Of a DNA stretch of 64,000 bases, positions 33,671-42,430 are shown piece by piece (position 1 is the stretch's first letter; each line of letters begins with the position of its first letter). The position numbers and the translations under genes were made by a program. Source of the DNA: Ramlibacter pinisoli (GTDB lineage: Bacteria > Pseudomonadota > Gammaproteobacteria > Burkholderiales > Burkholderiaceae_C). Under the pieces are notes generated by a model. The model saw only the letters and a list, made by a program, of their open reading frames with translations. It made no database searches and was not told where the DNA came from. The stretch spans positions 496,001 through 560,000 of the forward strand of contig NZ_WSEL01000003.1 in the NCBI RefSeq assembly GCF_009758015.1, read 5' to 3'.

Positions 33671-34066
33671 GGGGCGTGCGCCCTTCCACCCCGAGTGGGT
33701 GATGTCGAAGATGATGCCGTCCTTGTCGGTGTACTTCTTCTCGTAGTACTCGGTCGACTGCACGTCGGGCACGTCCTGGAACAGGGTGGCGCCGTGCTGC
33801 TCCACCTGCCGGCTCTGGGCCGCGAGGTCCTCGCAGATGAAGCCCATGTGGTGCAGGCCGACGAAGTCCTTGCCGCGCGGGCCGGCCGGGGCGTCGGTGC
33901 GGTATTTCAGCAGCGCCAGGCTCACCGTGCCGTCGGACAGGTAGACGCCGGTGGCGGTGGCCGAATTGGCCTGGCCGACGATCTCGAGCCCGAAGGCGTC
34001 GCGGTAGAACCGGGCCGACGCCTCGGGGTCGGGGACGGACAGGGCGATGTGCCGGAGCTTGGCCAT
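33668..34066 (-). CDS. VOC family (glyoxalase/bleomycin resistance) protein
   Basis: A 132-residue vicinal-oxygen-chelate protein with two beta-alpha-beta-beta-beta units. The metal-site histidines and glutamates expected in the family are visible as KLRHIALSV, LHHMGFI and the terminal GIIFDITHSGW region. Members include lactoylglutathione lyase, extradiol dioxygenases and epimerases; the activity here is unknown. It is co-directional with the Bug gene upstream (26-base gap), so probably one operon. Confidence 0.87.
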   Translation of the reverse strand: MAKLRHIALSVPDPEASARFYRDAFGLEIVGQANSATATGVYLSDGTVSLALLKYRTDAPAGPRGKDFVGLHHMGFICEDLAAQSRQVEQHGATLFQDVPDVQSTEYYEKKYTDKDGIIFDITHSGWKGARP

Positions 34067-34092
34067 GGGTGTGTCCTCGCGGCGGGGCGCCG

Positions 34093-35100
34093 TCACTCGG
34101 GCTTGATGCCGATCTTGTGCACCAGGTTGCCCCAGCGCACGACCTCCGCCTTCACGTACTCGGTGGTGCGCGCGGGCGGGTCGCCGACGATCTCGAAGGC
34201 CACCGCCTGGATGCGCTGGCGGATCTCCGGATCCTTCAGCACGCGCTGCAGCGCGTCGTCGAGCCTGGTGACGATGGCCGGCGGCGTGCCGGCGGGCACG
34301 AAGACACCGACCCAGGTGTAGTCGAGCATGTCCGGGTAGCCCAGCTCGGCCAGCGTGGGCACGTCGGGCAGCAGCGGCTGGCGCTTGGCACTGGAGACCG
34401 CGATGGCGTGCAGCTTGCCGGCCTTGATGTTCTGCATCGGCGCGGCCAGCGCGGCCGACCCGATGGGCGGCTCGCCGCCCAGCAGCGCGGCGACGGCCGG
34501 CCCGGCGCCGCGGAAGTGCGCGGCGGGCAGGCCGAGCTTGGAGACGACGTTGAACAGGTTCTCGCCCGTGAGGTGCGGCGTCGTGCCGCTGCCCGGGGTG
34601 GCGAAGGCGAGCTTGCGGTCCTTGGCGTAGGCCAGCAGTTCGGGCAGGGTCTTCGCCGGCACGCTGGGGTGGGCCAGGATGACGTTGGGCTGCTGGGCCA
34701 CCAGGTTGACGGCCACGAAGTCCTTCTCGGCCGAATACCCCGACTCGGGGAAGTTGGCGTTGACCGCGAAGGCCGATGAGGTCATCAGCACCGTGTAGCC
34801 GTCGGCCGGCGACTTGGCCACGGCCTGCGTGCCGATGTTGCCGCCGGCGCCGCCACGGTTGTCGATCACGATGGGCTGGCCCAGCAGTTCGCCCAGCTTG
34901 GGCGCCACCAGGCGGGCCACGACGTCGGGCGGGCCGCCGGGTGCGAACGGCACGATCACCTTGACCGGCTTGCTGGGCCAGGCAGCCGGCTGCGCCAGCG
35001 CCACCGGGGCCAGCGCCGCGCCGGCCAGGGCGAGCAGGACGGCGGCGGCGACGCGGCGGCGTGGCTGCCGGGAACGGGACATCAATGGGGAAACAGGCAT
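34093..35100 (-). CDS. Bug/TctC family substrate-binding protein
   Basis: A 335-residue periplasmic binding protein. I start at the ATG at 35100, followed by an arginine-rich n-region and signal (RRRVAAAVLLALAGAALAPVALAQ); an in-frame ATG at 35082 is possible. The family segments KPVKVIVPFAPGGPPDVVARL, IDNRGGAGGNIGTQAV and DGYTVLMTSSAFAVN are clear. It pairs with a VOC gene and sits, with the hydrolase, between mutL and miaA, a position where conserved housekeeping genes are normally contiguous. Confidence 0.9.
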   Translation of the reverse strand: MPVSPLMSRSRQPRRRVAAAVLLALAGAALAPVALAQPAAWPSKPVKVIVPFAPGGPPDVVARLVAPKLGELLGQPIVIDNRGGAGGNIGTQAVAKSPADGYTVLMTSSAFAVNANFPESGYSAEKDFVAVNLVAQQPNVILAHPSVPAKTLPELLAYAKDRKLAFATPGSGTTPHLTGENLFNVVSKLGLPAAHFRGAGPAVAALLGGEPPIGSAALAAPMQNIKAGKLHAIAVSSAKRQPLLPDVPTLAELGYPDMLDYTWVGVFVPAGTPPAIVTRLDDALQRVLKDPEIRQRIQAVAFEIVGDPPARTTEYVKAEVVRWGNLVHKIGIKPE

Positions 35101-35314
35101 CGGTCGGGACTCTCGGAGGAAATGGAAGGAGGGAAAGGCCGGACCCCCGGACCTTGGTGCGCCCGTAACGTAGCAGTGTTTGCATGCCAACGTGTTCAGG
35201 GAAAGCCCCGGTATCCCCACGGCTGAGGCGGGACCTGCGCCACCCGTGCCGTCGGCGGGTTACCCTCCTCGGCCAACTGAACTTTCGCGCACCGCTTCCA
35301 CTCTGTTCCTGCGC

Positions 35315-36160
35315 ATGAACAAACGAGTCCTCGCCGCCACGGCCGTCGTCCTGGGCCTCGTCTTCAACCTCGGTTGCGCCAGCCTCGACCAGAAGCAGCG
35401 CGAATGGATCTTCCAGCCGAGCGACCGTGCCTGGGGCGGCAGCGCCAGCGAGGCGGAGGGCATGGACGACGTCTGGATCGACTTCCCCTCCCGCGTCACC
35501 GGCGAACCCTCGCGCCTTCACGCCCTCTGGCTGGAGGCCGACAGGCCGCGCGCCGGCGCGCCGGTGCTGCTGTACCTGCACGGCGCGCGCTGGAACGTCG
35601 CCGGCTCGGCCGGCCGCATGCGCCGGCTGCAGGACATGGGTTTCGGCGTGCTGGCCATCGACTACCGCGGCTTCGGCAAGAGCAGCCCCGGGCTGCCCTC
35701 GGAAGACACCGCCTACGAGGACGCCAAGGCGGCCTGGGACTGGCTGGCGCAGCACCGGCCGGGGCGCCCCCGCTACATCTTCGGCCACTCGCTGGGCGGC
35801 GCCGTCGCCATCGACCTGGCCTCGCGCGTCGACGACGAGCAGGGCACGATCGTCGAAGGCACGTTCACCTCCATCCCCGATGTCGCCAGCAGCTTCAAGT
35901 GGGGCTGGCTGCCGGTCGGCCCGCTCATCACCCAGCGCTTCGCGTCGATCGACAAGGTGGCCAAGGTCGGCTCGCCGCTCCTGGTGGTGCACGGCGCCAA
36001 CGACAGCCTGATCCGCAGCGACCTCGGCCAGCGCCTGTTCGACGCCGCCACCGGCAAGAAGAAGTTCCTGCTGGTCGACGGCGGCTCGCACCACAGCACC
36101 ATGCTGGTCGGCCAGGCGCGCTACCGCGAGGCGATCGAACAGCTGTTCAGCCTGCGCTGA
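35315..36160 (+). CDS. Alpha/beta hydrolase, probable lipoprotein
   Basis: A 281-residue alpha/beta-hydrolase with an N-terminal lipoprotein-like signal ([21 protein letters not shown]; cysteine at 21). The nucleophile elbow is GHSLGGA, preceded by the oxyanion-hole region [12 protein letters not shown]. The catalytic acid is probably in [10 protein letters not shown] and the histidine in DGGSHHSTM. It resembles BAAT/Abhydrolase-13-type serine hydrolases acting at the inner face of the envelope. It is divergent from the Bug gene across 214 gene-free bases that include a 14-base palindromic element at 35178-35191. Confidence 0.87.
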   Translation: MNKRVLAATAVVLGLVFNLGCASLDQKQREWIFQPSDRAWGGSASEAEGMDDVWIDFPSRVTGEPSRLHALWLEADRPRAGAPVLLYLHGARWNVAGSAGRMRRLQDMGFGVLAIDYRGFGKSSPGLPSEDTAYEDAKAAWDWLAQHRPGRPRYIFGHSLGGAVAIDLASRVDDEQGTIVEGTFTSIPDVASSFKWGWLPVGPLITQRFASIDKVAKVGSPLLVVHGANDSLIRSDLGQRLFDAATGKKKFLLVDGGSHHSTMLVGQARYREAIEQLFSLR

Positions 36161-36203
36161 ACGGCGGCGGCGCGGCCCGGGCCTTCTGCTAGGCTCGGCG
36201 CCG

Positions 36204-37139
36204 GTGTCCCCAAGCCCCCTTCCCCGCCTGCTTGCCCTTGCCGGCCCCACGGCGGCCGGCAAGACGGACGCCGCGCTGGCCATCGCGCAGGCGCTGGACG
36301 CCGAGATCGTGAGCGTCGATTCGGCGCTGGTCTACCGCGGCATGGACATCGGCACGGCCAAGCCCACACCGGAGCAGCTTGCGGCGGTGCCCCACCACCT
36401 GGTCGACATCCGCGATCCCGCCGAGACCTACAGCGCCGCCGCCTTCGTCGCCGACGCCACGCGCCTGGTCGGCGAGATCCACGCGCGCGGCCACGTCGCC
36501 CTGCTGGCCGGCGGCACCATGCTCTATTTCAAGGCGCTGTTCGACGGCCTCGATCCGCTGCCGGCCGCGCAGCCGGAACTGCGCGCGGCCATCGATGCCG
36601 AGGCCGCCCGGCATGGCTGGCCCGCCCTGCACGTGGAACTGGCGCGGGTCGACCCGCCGACCGCGCAGCGGCTGGCGCCGAACGACTCGCAGCGCATCGG
36701 CCGCGCGCTGGAGGTGTTCCGCGCCACCGGGCGGCCGCTGAGCGAGTTGCACCAGGGCCGATCCGGCCAGGGCCTGCGCCCGGCCGCCCTGCTCTCGCTC
36801 GAGCCGACCGACCGCCACTGGCTGCACGAGCGCATCGGGCGCCGCTTCGACGCGATGCTCGCGGCCGGCTTCCTGGACGAGGTGCGGCGCCTGCGGGCAC
36901 GCGGCGACCTCGAACCTTCGCTGCCCAGCATGCGCTGCGTCGGCTACCGCCAGGCCTGGGAATCCCTGGACCAGGACTGGCCGCTGCATCGCCTGCGCGA
37001 GCAGGGCGTGGCCGCCACCCGCCAGCTGGCCAAGCGCCAGCTCACCTGGCTGCGCGGCATGGAGCGGCGGGTGATCGCCTGCGACGCGCCGGATGCGACG
37101 GCGCGCGTGCTGGCCGCCGCCCGCGAGGTGATCCGTTGA
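36204..37139 (+). CDS. miaA: tRNA dimethylallyltransferase
   Basis: Adds a dimethylallyl group to A37 of tRNAs reading UNN codons. It is 311 residues with a GTG start. The P-loop GPTAAGKT is at residues 14-21; [48 protein letters not shown] and the C-terminal CVGYRQAW are the family motifs. It overlaps the ABC ATPase gene by 4 bases. Confidence 0.96.
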   Translation: MSPSPLPRLLALAGPTAAGKTDAALAIAQALDAEIVSVDSALVYRGMDIGTAKPTPEQLAAVPHHLVDIRDPAETYSAAAFVADATRLVGEIHARGHVALLAGGTMLYFKALFDGLDPLPAAQPELRAAIDAEAARHGWPALHVELARVDPPTAQRLAPNDSQRIGRALEVFRATGRPLSELHQGRSGQGLRPAALLSLEPTDRHWLHERIGRRFDAMLAAGFLDEVRRLRARGDLEPSLPSMRCVGYRQAWESLDQDWPLHRLREQGVAATRQLAKRQLTWLRGMERRVIACDAPDATARVLAAAREVIR

Positions 37140-37798
37140 GCCTGCCGCCGCTGGTCCAGGTCGAGGGACTCGCCAAGCACTACGGCGAAACGCACGTCTT
37201 CCGCGACGTCAGCCTCAGCATCCGGCGCGGCGAGTTCGTGGCCGTCGTCGGCGAGTCGGGCGTCGGCAAGTCGACCCTGCTCAACTGCCTGGCCGGACTG
37301 GACACCTGGGACGCCGGCCGCATCCTGTTCGAGGGCCAGGACCTCGCCGGGCTCGACGATGCGGGCCGGGCCCTGCTGCGCCGCGAACGGGTGGGCTTCG
37401 TGTTCCAGGCCTTCCACGTCCTGCCGCACCTGGACGTGGCGCAGAACGTCGGGCTGCCACTGCTGCTGCGCGGCCGTCCGGACACGGCGCGGGTGGAGGC
37501 GATGCTCGAAGACGTGGGGCTCGGCGGTCTGGGCGCGCGCCTTCCGCAACAGCTCAGTGGCGGGCAACTGCAGCGCGTGGCCATCGCCCGGGCGCTGGTG
37601 CATGCACCGCCTCTGCTGCTGGCCGACGAGCCGACCGGCAACCTCGATCCGAGGACGGCCGAGCAGGTGATGGATCTGCTGGTGGCCCAGACGCGGACCC
37701 GGCAGGCCGCGCTGGTGCTGGTGACGCATTCGGCAACGGCGGCCGCGCGGGCCGACCGGGTGCTGCACCTGAGCGCCGACGGGATCGGCGCGGACTGA
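37136..37798 (+). CDS. ABC transporter ATP-binding protein (LolD/MacB-like)
   Basis: A 220-residue stand-alone ATPase with Walker [11 protein letters not shown]-loop [16 protein letters not shown], signature [11 protein letters not shown] and Walker [13 protein letters not shown], the DEPTGNLD being typical of LolD/MacB/FtsE-type systems. Its natural partner is the FtsX-type permease at 39908-42430, with the CrtC-like gene after that. Here the pair is separated by 2.1 kb holding four unrelated genes. It overlaps miaA (TTGA) by 4 bases and so starts with TTG. Confidence 0.9.
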   Translation: MSLPPLVQVEGLAKHYGETHVFRDVSLSIRRGEFVAVVGESGVGKSTLLNCLAGLDTWDAGRILFEGQDLAGLDDAGRALLRRERVGFVFQAFHVLPHLDVAQNVGLPLLLRGRPDTARVEAMLEDVGLGGLGARLPQQLSGGQLQRVAIARALVHAPPLLLADEPTGNLDPRTAEQVMDLLVAQTRTRQAALVLVTHSATAAARADRVLHLSADGIGAD

Positions 37799-37802
37799 AG
37801 GC

Positions 37803-38012
37803 TCAGCCGCGCTTGCGCGGGGCCGGCCCGCGGATCGGGATGGGCTTGCGCGCCGCGGCGGGGGCCATGGGGGCGTGCTGCTCCATCCACTCACGGATCA
37901 GCCTGCGCATCACCTGCGACGGGGTCATGTCCTGCGAATAGCAGAGCTTCTCGAACGCCGCTTTTCTGGCGGGATCGATGAGGACCGTGAGCCTGGCGGT
38001 CTTGTTCTCCAT
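37803..38012 (-). CDS. Small ribbon-helix-helix protein, copy 1
   Basis: A 69-residue basic protein with a CopG/Arc-type ribbon-helix-helix core: a beta strand (RLTVLIDPARKAAFEKLC) and two helices (TPSQVMRRLIREWMEQH), followed by a lysine/proline/arginine-rich tail. It is clearly paralogous to the gene at 38096-38329. Such proteins are DNA-binding repressors, often antitoxins, but no toxin gene is adjacent. Its stop lies 4 bases from the end of the convergent ABC ATPase gene. Confidence 0.75.
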   Translation of the reverse strand: MENKTARLTVLIDPARKAAFEKLCYSQDMTPSQVMRRLIREWMEQHAPMAPAAARKPIPIRGPAPRKRG

Positions 38013-38095
38013 GGGGCGATTGGGCTGCGATGTGTATCGGATTCTAATCGAGCCGGTCTACCTCATCCTGCGCTGGCCCATCCGGACCGGCGAGC

Positions 38096-38329
38096 TCAGC
38101 TCGCACGGGTCCGGCGCAGGCGCTTGGTCCGAAGGGGACCCGGTTCCACATCGACGCCGTGGCGGTCGAGGTAGTCCTTGATCAGCTGCCGGATCATCTG
38201 GGACGACGTCACGTCCTGCGATGCGCACAGGTCGTCGAATGCTTTCTTCTTATCCGCATCGATGAGGATGGTGAACCGCGCAGCCTTCTCGTCCGCTGCC
38301 TTGTCTTGCGCTGACTTGTCTACTACCAT
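38096..38329 (-). CDS. Small ribbon-helix-helix protein, copy 2
   Basis: A 77-residue protein with a lysine-rich N-terminus, the same core (ARFTILIDADKKKAFDDLCASQDVTSSQMIRQLIKDYLDRHG) and a basic tail. About half of the core residues match copy 1, so the two probably arose by tandem duplication. A 34-base dyad ends 12 bases before its start codon, well placed for autorepression. No toxin partner is seen. Confidence 0.78.
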   Translation of the reverse strand: MVVDKSAQDKAADEKAARFTILIDADKKKAFDDLCASQDVTSSQMIRQLIKDYLDRHGVDVEPGPLRTKRLRRTRAS

Positions 38330-38341
38330 TCAACCAACCGT

Positions 38342-38375
38342 ACAGGTGAATAACATGATAATACTATGCACCTGT
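38342..38375. promoter_or_regulatory. Operator-like dyad upstream of the ribbon-helix-helix gene
   Basis: ACAGGTGAAT (38342-38351) and ATGCACCTGT (38366-38375) are inverted 10-base arms with one mismatch, around a 14-base AT-rich centre containing TATTAT and TAGTAT -10-like elements on the minus strand. This is an unusually AT-rich island in the window. Binding by the ribbon-helix-helix protein is inferred from position. The rest of 38376-38596 shows no gene. Confidence 0.5.
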
Positions 38376-38596
38376 CGCGAAATGTGACGAGCAGTCCCAC
38401 GTCGCTCGTCGCCGCAGGCCGGCAGCGCACCGGAACATTCCCTGCGTGCTGAGCCATATGTAGGTGGACACCACGCCCCGATGTCCTGTGCCTGAGTCCG
38501 CGCGCTGCGATGGCGCAGGTCTGTTCCGACGTTCTCCTACAGGGGCCCCCTGGGGGCGGAACCCAAGATGGGCCATTCCCACCAGGAGTCCCCCAT

Positions 38597-39085
38597 ATGC
38601 CCACCGCCCGAACCGGCAAGGACGCGTGCGACCTGCTCGACGCAGACCACCGCGCCGTCAAGAAACTGTTCAAGGAATTCGAGGAACTGACGGGCTCGCG
38701 TGCTCGCAACGCCGGCCAAAAGAAGATGGACCTGGCCCAGCAGATCTGCATGGAGCTGACCGTCCACGCACAGGTCGAGGAAGAGATCTTCTACCCGGCC
38801 CTGCGCGCGGCCCTCAAGGACACCGACCTGCTCGACGAGGCCGAGGTCGAGCACCAGACCGCCAAGGACCTCATCGCCCAGATCGAGTCGGCAACGGAGC
38901 CCGACGAGAAGTTCGAGGCCAAGGTCAAGGTGCTGGGCGAGTACATCGACCACCACGTCAAGGAAGAGCGCAACGAGATGTTCCCCAAGGCCCGCGCTGC
39001 CCGGAAGCTCGACCTGGTCTCGATGCGCGACGAGCTCGAGGCCCGGAAGGAAGAGCTGATGTCCGAGCTGGGCGCCGAAGCCTGA
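38597..39085 (+). CDS. Hemerythrin HHE cation-binding domain protein
   Basis: A 162-residue four-helix hemerythrin-like protein, starting at the ATG at 38597 (AGGAG 8 bases upstream). Di-iron ligands are visible in order as DADHRAVKKLFKEFEEL, VHAQVEEEIFYPAL, EVEHQTAKDLI and DHHVKEERNEMFP. The family binds oxygen, NO or iron, often in stress protection. It is a single gene inserted between the ABC ATPase and its likely permease. Confidence 0.9.
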   Translation: MPTARTGKDACDLLDADHRAVKKLFKEFEELTGSRARNAGQKKMDLAQQICMELTVHAQVEEEIFYPALRAALKDTDLLDEAEVEHQTAKDLIAQIESATEPDEKFEAKVKVLGEYIDHHVKEERNEMFPKARAARKLDLVSMRDELEARKEELMSELGAEA

Positions 39086-39128
39086 CTTCCATCGTGCCCG
39101 GTCGGTTGCGCGGGCCGCGAGCGGCGCA

Positions 39129-39863
39129 TCAACGGCTCCAGTAGTCGTAGAGGAAGGCGTCCTGCAGCCCGGCGCGGCGGTAGAGCGCCTGGGCCGAGAC
39201 GTTGACCTGCTCGACCTGCAGGAAGACGGACTCCACGCCGCGCTGGTGCGCCTGCCGGCCGAAGGAGGCGAGGATCGCGCCGGCCCAGCCGCGGCCGCGC
39301 GCGGCGGGGACGGTGCGCATGCCATGCACGCCGCACCAGCCTTCGGCGAAGCATGCGGACCCCACCGCGACCAGATCTCCCGCGACTCGAACGCCGGCAA
39401 AGACGTTGGCGCGGCCGCGGCGCAGGATGGCGAGCCGGCTGGCCCCATCGACCGGATCGAAGCCCGGCCCGAGAAAGACGCCGGCCCAATCGCCATCCGG
39501 CCCATCCGTGATCTCGACCGGTGCGGTCTCCGGCAGGCCCATGAGTCCCGCGACGGGGCCGGCCATGGTGAGCGTGGGCTTGCGCGCCTGCAAGCCGGCC
39601 TCGCCCACGCGCGCGCGGATCGCGTCGAACGCAGCGGTGCGCGGAATGCGCAGGACCGGCTGGCGGCCGGCATCGCGAAAGCTGGAGAGCACAGACTGCA
39701 GCGCATCGCCGACATCCGGCGCGTGCCGCGTCGGCACGGCGCTGTGCACGCGGCCGACGGTGCCATCGTCCAGGCCGACCAGCCAGCCGTCGAGCGTGAT
39801 GAGTCGTTGCGGCGGCACGGCCTGCAGGGTGGCGCGTTCGATGGCGGCGACATCCAGGAGCAT
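39129..39863 (-). CDS. GNAT family N-acetyltransferase
   Basis: A 244-residue protein with an uncharacterised N-terminal half and a C-terminal GNAT fold: VHGMRTVPAARGRGWAGAILASFGRQAHQRG carries the acetyl-CoA pyrophosphate loop (R-x-x-G-x-G/A variant RGRGWA), followed by VFLQVEQVNVSAQALYRRAGLQ. The substrate is unknown. It starts at the ATG at 39863, divergent from the FtsX-type permease with a 44-base gap. Confidence 0.82.
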   Translation of the reverse strand: MLLDVAAIERATLQAVPPQRLITLDGWLVGLDDGTVGRVHSAVPTRHAPDVGDALQSVLSSFRDAGRQPVLRIPRTAAFDAIRARVGEAGLQARKPTLTMAGPVAGLMGLPETAPVEITDGPDGDWAGVFLGPGFDPVDGASRLAILRRGRANVFAGVRVAGDLVAVGSACFAEGWCGVHGMRTVPAARGRGWAGAILASFGRQAHQRGVESVFLQVEQVNVSAQALYRRAGLQDAFLYDYWSR

Positions 39864-39907
39864 GCGGCATCGTAGCGGCGCCGGTGCGCGGCCCTGCACA
39901 ATGCCGC

Positions 39908-42430
39908 ATGCTTGCCCTGCTGCGCACCTACTCCTGGCAGGAGCTGCGCCGCCAGCCCTGGCGCGGTGCCGCGGCGATGGCGGCCGTGATGCTCGGCGTG
40001 GCACTGGCGCTGGCCGTGCACCTGATCAACGCATCGGCGCTGAGCGAGTTCTCGGCCGCCGTGCGCTCGGTCAACGGCCAGCCCGACCTGGAGCTGCGCG
40101 CCACCCGGGGCGGTTTCGACGAAGCGCTGTTCGGCCGCGTCGCGACCGATCCGCAGGTCGAGCTGGCCAGCCCGGTGCTGGAATTCGCGACCAACGCCTT
40201 CGGTCGCGCCGGCGCGCGCGTCGGCCTGCGCGTGGTCGGCCTCGACCCGCTGGTGGCCGCCTCGCTCGCGCCCGCGCTCCTGCCCCAGTCGGCGCGCGAC
40301 GCCGACCGGATGGCCATGTTCGCGCCGGCCACGGTGTTCCTCAACCCGGCCGCCCGCGACGTACTCGCGGGCGAGCGCCTGCAGCTGCAGGCCGGGCTGC
40401 AGTTGCGCGAGGTGCAGGTGGCCGGCCACGTGACCGCCGCCGGCGCGCCGCTCGCGGTGATGGACATCGCCGCCGCCCAGGACCTGTTCGGCCGCGGCGG
40501 CGAGCTCTCGCGCATCGACGTCAAGCTGCGCGCGGGCGCCGACCGCGACGCCTTCGTGCAGGCGCTGGCGCTGCCGCCGGGCGTGGTCGCCGCCACCCCG
40601 GGTGACGCGACCCAGCGCGTGAGCAACCTGTCGCGTGCCTACCGGGTCAACCTCACGGTGCTGGCGCTGGTGGCCCTTTTCACCGGAGCCTTCCTGGTGT
40701 TCTCGGTGCTGTCGCTCAGCGTGGCCCGGCGGTCGCAGCAGTTCGCGCTGCTGGGCGTGCTGGGGCTGGACGCGCGCCGGCGCCGCCAGCTGGTGCTGGC
40801 CGAATCGGCGCTGCTCGGGCTGGCCGGCAGCGCCGCCGGGGTCGCGCTCGGCGCCCTGCTGGCACAACTCGCGCTGCGGCTGCTGGGCGGCGACCTGGGC
40901 GGCGGCTACTTCGAAGGCGTGGCGCCGCGCCTGCAGTGGAGCACCCCGTCCGCGGTCGGCTACGGTGCGCTCGGTGTGGTGGCCGCGATGGTCGGCGGCT
41001 GGTTCCCGGCCCGCAGCGCCGAGCGGCTGCCGCTCGCCCAGTCGCTCAAGGGCCTGCGCGCCAGCACACCGCACGGCGGTCACCGCTGGATCGGCCTCGC
41101 GCTGCTGGTGCTCGCGGGTGGCCTGGCCTTGCTGCCGCCGGTCGCCGGCCTGCCGCTGGCAGCCTATCTCGCCATCGGCCTGCTGCTGGTCGGCGGCATC
41201 ACCGCCCTGCCGCCCGTCGTCGGCGTGCTCTACGACCGGCTGGCGCCGGCCGTCGCCCACCGGCTGCTGCCGCTGCTGGCCGTCGAACGGGCCCGCCGCG
41301 TGCGCGAGACCGCGGCGGTGGCCGTGAGCGGCGTGGTCGCGGCGCTCAGCCTGGCCGTCGCACTCACGGTGATGGTGGCGAGCTTTCGCGATTCGGTCAC
41401 GCGCTGGCTGGACGTGGTGCTGCCCGCCGACCTCTACGTGCGCACGGCCACCAGCACCTCCGCCGGCGAGACCGCGTTCCTGGAGCCGGGGCTGGTGCGG
41501 GCCGCAGCCGCCCTGCCCGGCGTCGCGCGCGTCGCCACCCAGCGCGTGCGCCCCCTGCAGCCCGATGCACGGCGGCCCAGCGTGGCGCTGCTCGCGCGCG
41601 CCATCGGCGAGCCGTCGCGCGGCATGCCGCTGGTGGGCGCGCTGGCACCGGTGGCGCCCGGGCAGGTGCCGGTGTACGTGAGCGAGGCGATGGTCGACCT
41701 GTACGGCGCCCGCCTCGGCCAGCCACTGCCACTGCTGGACGCGGCGCTCGGACTGCCGGCCGCGGCCGCCAGCCGCTTCACGGTCGCCGGGGTCTGGCGC
41801 GACTACGTCCGCCAGAGCGGCGCGCTGCTGCTGGAGCAGGCCGACTACGAGCGCCTCACCGGCGACCGGCGGGCCAACGACCTGGTCGTCTGGCTGACGC
41901 CGGGCGCCGATCCGGCGCGCGTCCAGGAGGCGCTGCGGCGCGCCGCGGGACCGGCCGGCGCGCTGCTGGAGTTCGCGTCGGCACGTGACATCCGCGCCAC
42001 GTCGCTGCGCATCTTCGACCGCAGCTTCGCCGTCACCTACTGGCTGCAGGCGGTGGCGATCGGCATCGGGCTGTTCGGCGTCGCGGCCAGCTTCAGCGCC
42101 CAGGTGCTGGCCCGGCGCAAGGAGTTCGGCCTGCTCGCCCACCTGGGCCTCACGCGGCGCCAGATCCTGGCCGTGGTGGCCGGCGAAGGCGCGGCCTGGA
42201 CGCTGGTGGGCGCGCTGGCCGGCCTGGCGCTCGGACTGGCGGTGGCCGTGGTGCTGGTGCACGTGGTCAATCCGCAGAGCTTCCACTGGACCATGGACCT
42301 GCTGGTGCCCTGGCTGCGGCTGCTCGCCCTGTGCCTGGCGGTGGTCGCCGCGGGAACGCTCACCGCCTGGCTGGCGGGCCGGGCGGCCGCCGGCCGCGAC
42401 GCCGTCCTGGCGGTGAAGGAGGACTGGTGA
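39908..42430 (+). CDS. FtsX-like ABC transporter permease
   Basis: An 840-residue membrane protein with two FtsX/MacB-type permease modules: an N-terminal helix (MAAVMLGVALALAVHLI), an extracytoplasmic domain, a helix bundle around residues 250-480, a second extracytoplasmic part and a final bundle (VVLVHVV, LALCLAVVAAGTLTAWLAG). This is the arrangement of ABC permeases that pull lipoproteins or lipophilic cargo from the inner membrane. Its ATPase is most likely at 37136-37798. It overlaps the CrtC-like gene by 4 bases. Confidence 0.9.
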   Translation: MLALLRTYSWQELRRQPWRGAAAMAAVMLGVALALAVHLINASALSEFSAAVRSVNGQPDLELRATRGGFDEALFGRVATDPQVELASPVLEFATNAFGRAGARVGLRVVGLDPLVAASLAPALLPQSARDADRMAMFAPATVFLNPAARDVLAGERLQLQAGLQLREVQVAGHVTAAGAPLAVMDIAAAQDLFGRGGELSRIDVKLRAGADRDAFVQALALPPGVVAATPGDATQRVSNLSRAYRVNLTVLALVALFTGAFLVFSVLSLSVARRSQQFALLGVLGLDARRRRQLVLAESALLGLAGSAAGVALGALLAQLALRLLGGDLGGGYFEGVAPRLQWSTPSAVGYGALGVVAAMVGGWFPARSAERLPLAQSLKGLRASTPHGGHRWIGLALLVLAGGLALLPPVAGLPLAAYLAIGLLLVGGITALPPVVGVLYDRLAPAVAHRLLPLLAVERARRVRETAAVAVSGVVAALSLAVALTVMVASFRDSVTRWLDVVLPADLYVRTATSTSAGETAFLEPGLVRAAAALPGVARVATQRVRPLQPDARRPSVALLARAIGEPSRGMPLVGALAPVAPGQVPVYVSEAMVDLYGARLGQPLPLLDAALGLPAAAASRFTVAGVWRDYVRQSGALLLEQADYERLTGDRRANDLVVWLTPGADPARVQEALRRAAGPAGALLEFASARDIRATSLRIFDRSFAVTYWLQAVAIGIGLFGVAASFSAQVLARRKEFGLLAHLGLTRRQILAVVAGEGAAWTLVGALAGLALGLAVAVVLVHVVNPQSFHWTMDLLVPWLRLLALCLAVVAAGTLTAWLAGRAAAGRDAVLAVKEDW

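Noticed and set aside
35178..35191. GTTTGCATGCCAAC palindrome in the Bug/hydrolase divergent region as a LacI-type operator
   Set aside because: There is one symmetric mismatch, no repressor gene is nearby and no second copy occurs.
37803..38329. Toxin-antitoxin module
   Set aside because: Both small genes are ribbon-helix-helix DNA-binding proteins; no toxin-like frame lies next to either.
38535..38556. CAGGGG-c-CCCCTG palindrome upstream of the hemerythrin gene
   Set aside because: Short pure-GC palindromes are expected often in this composition; no link to a promoter or terminator was seen.
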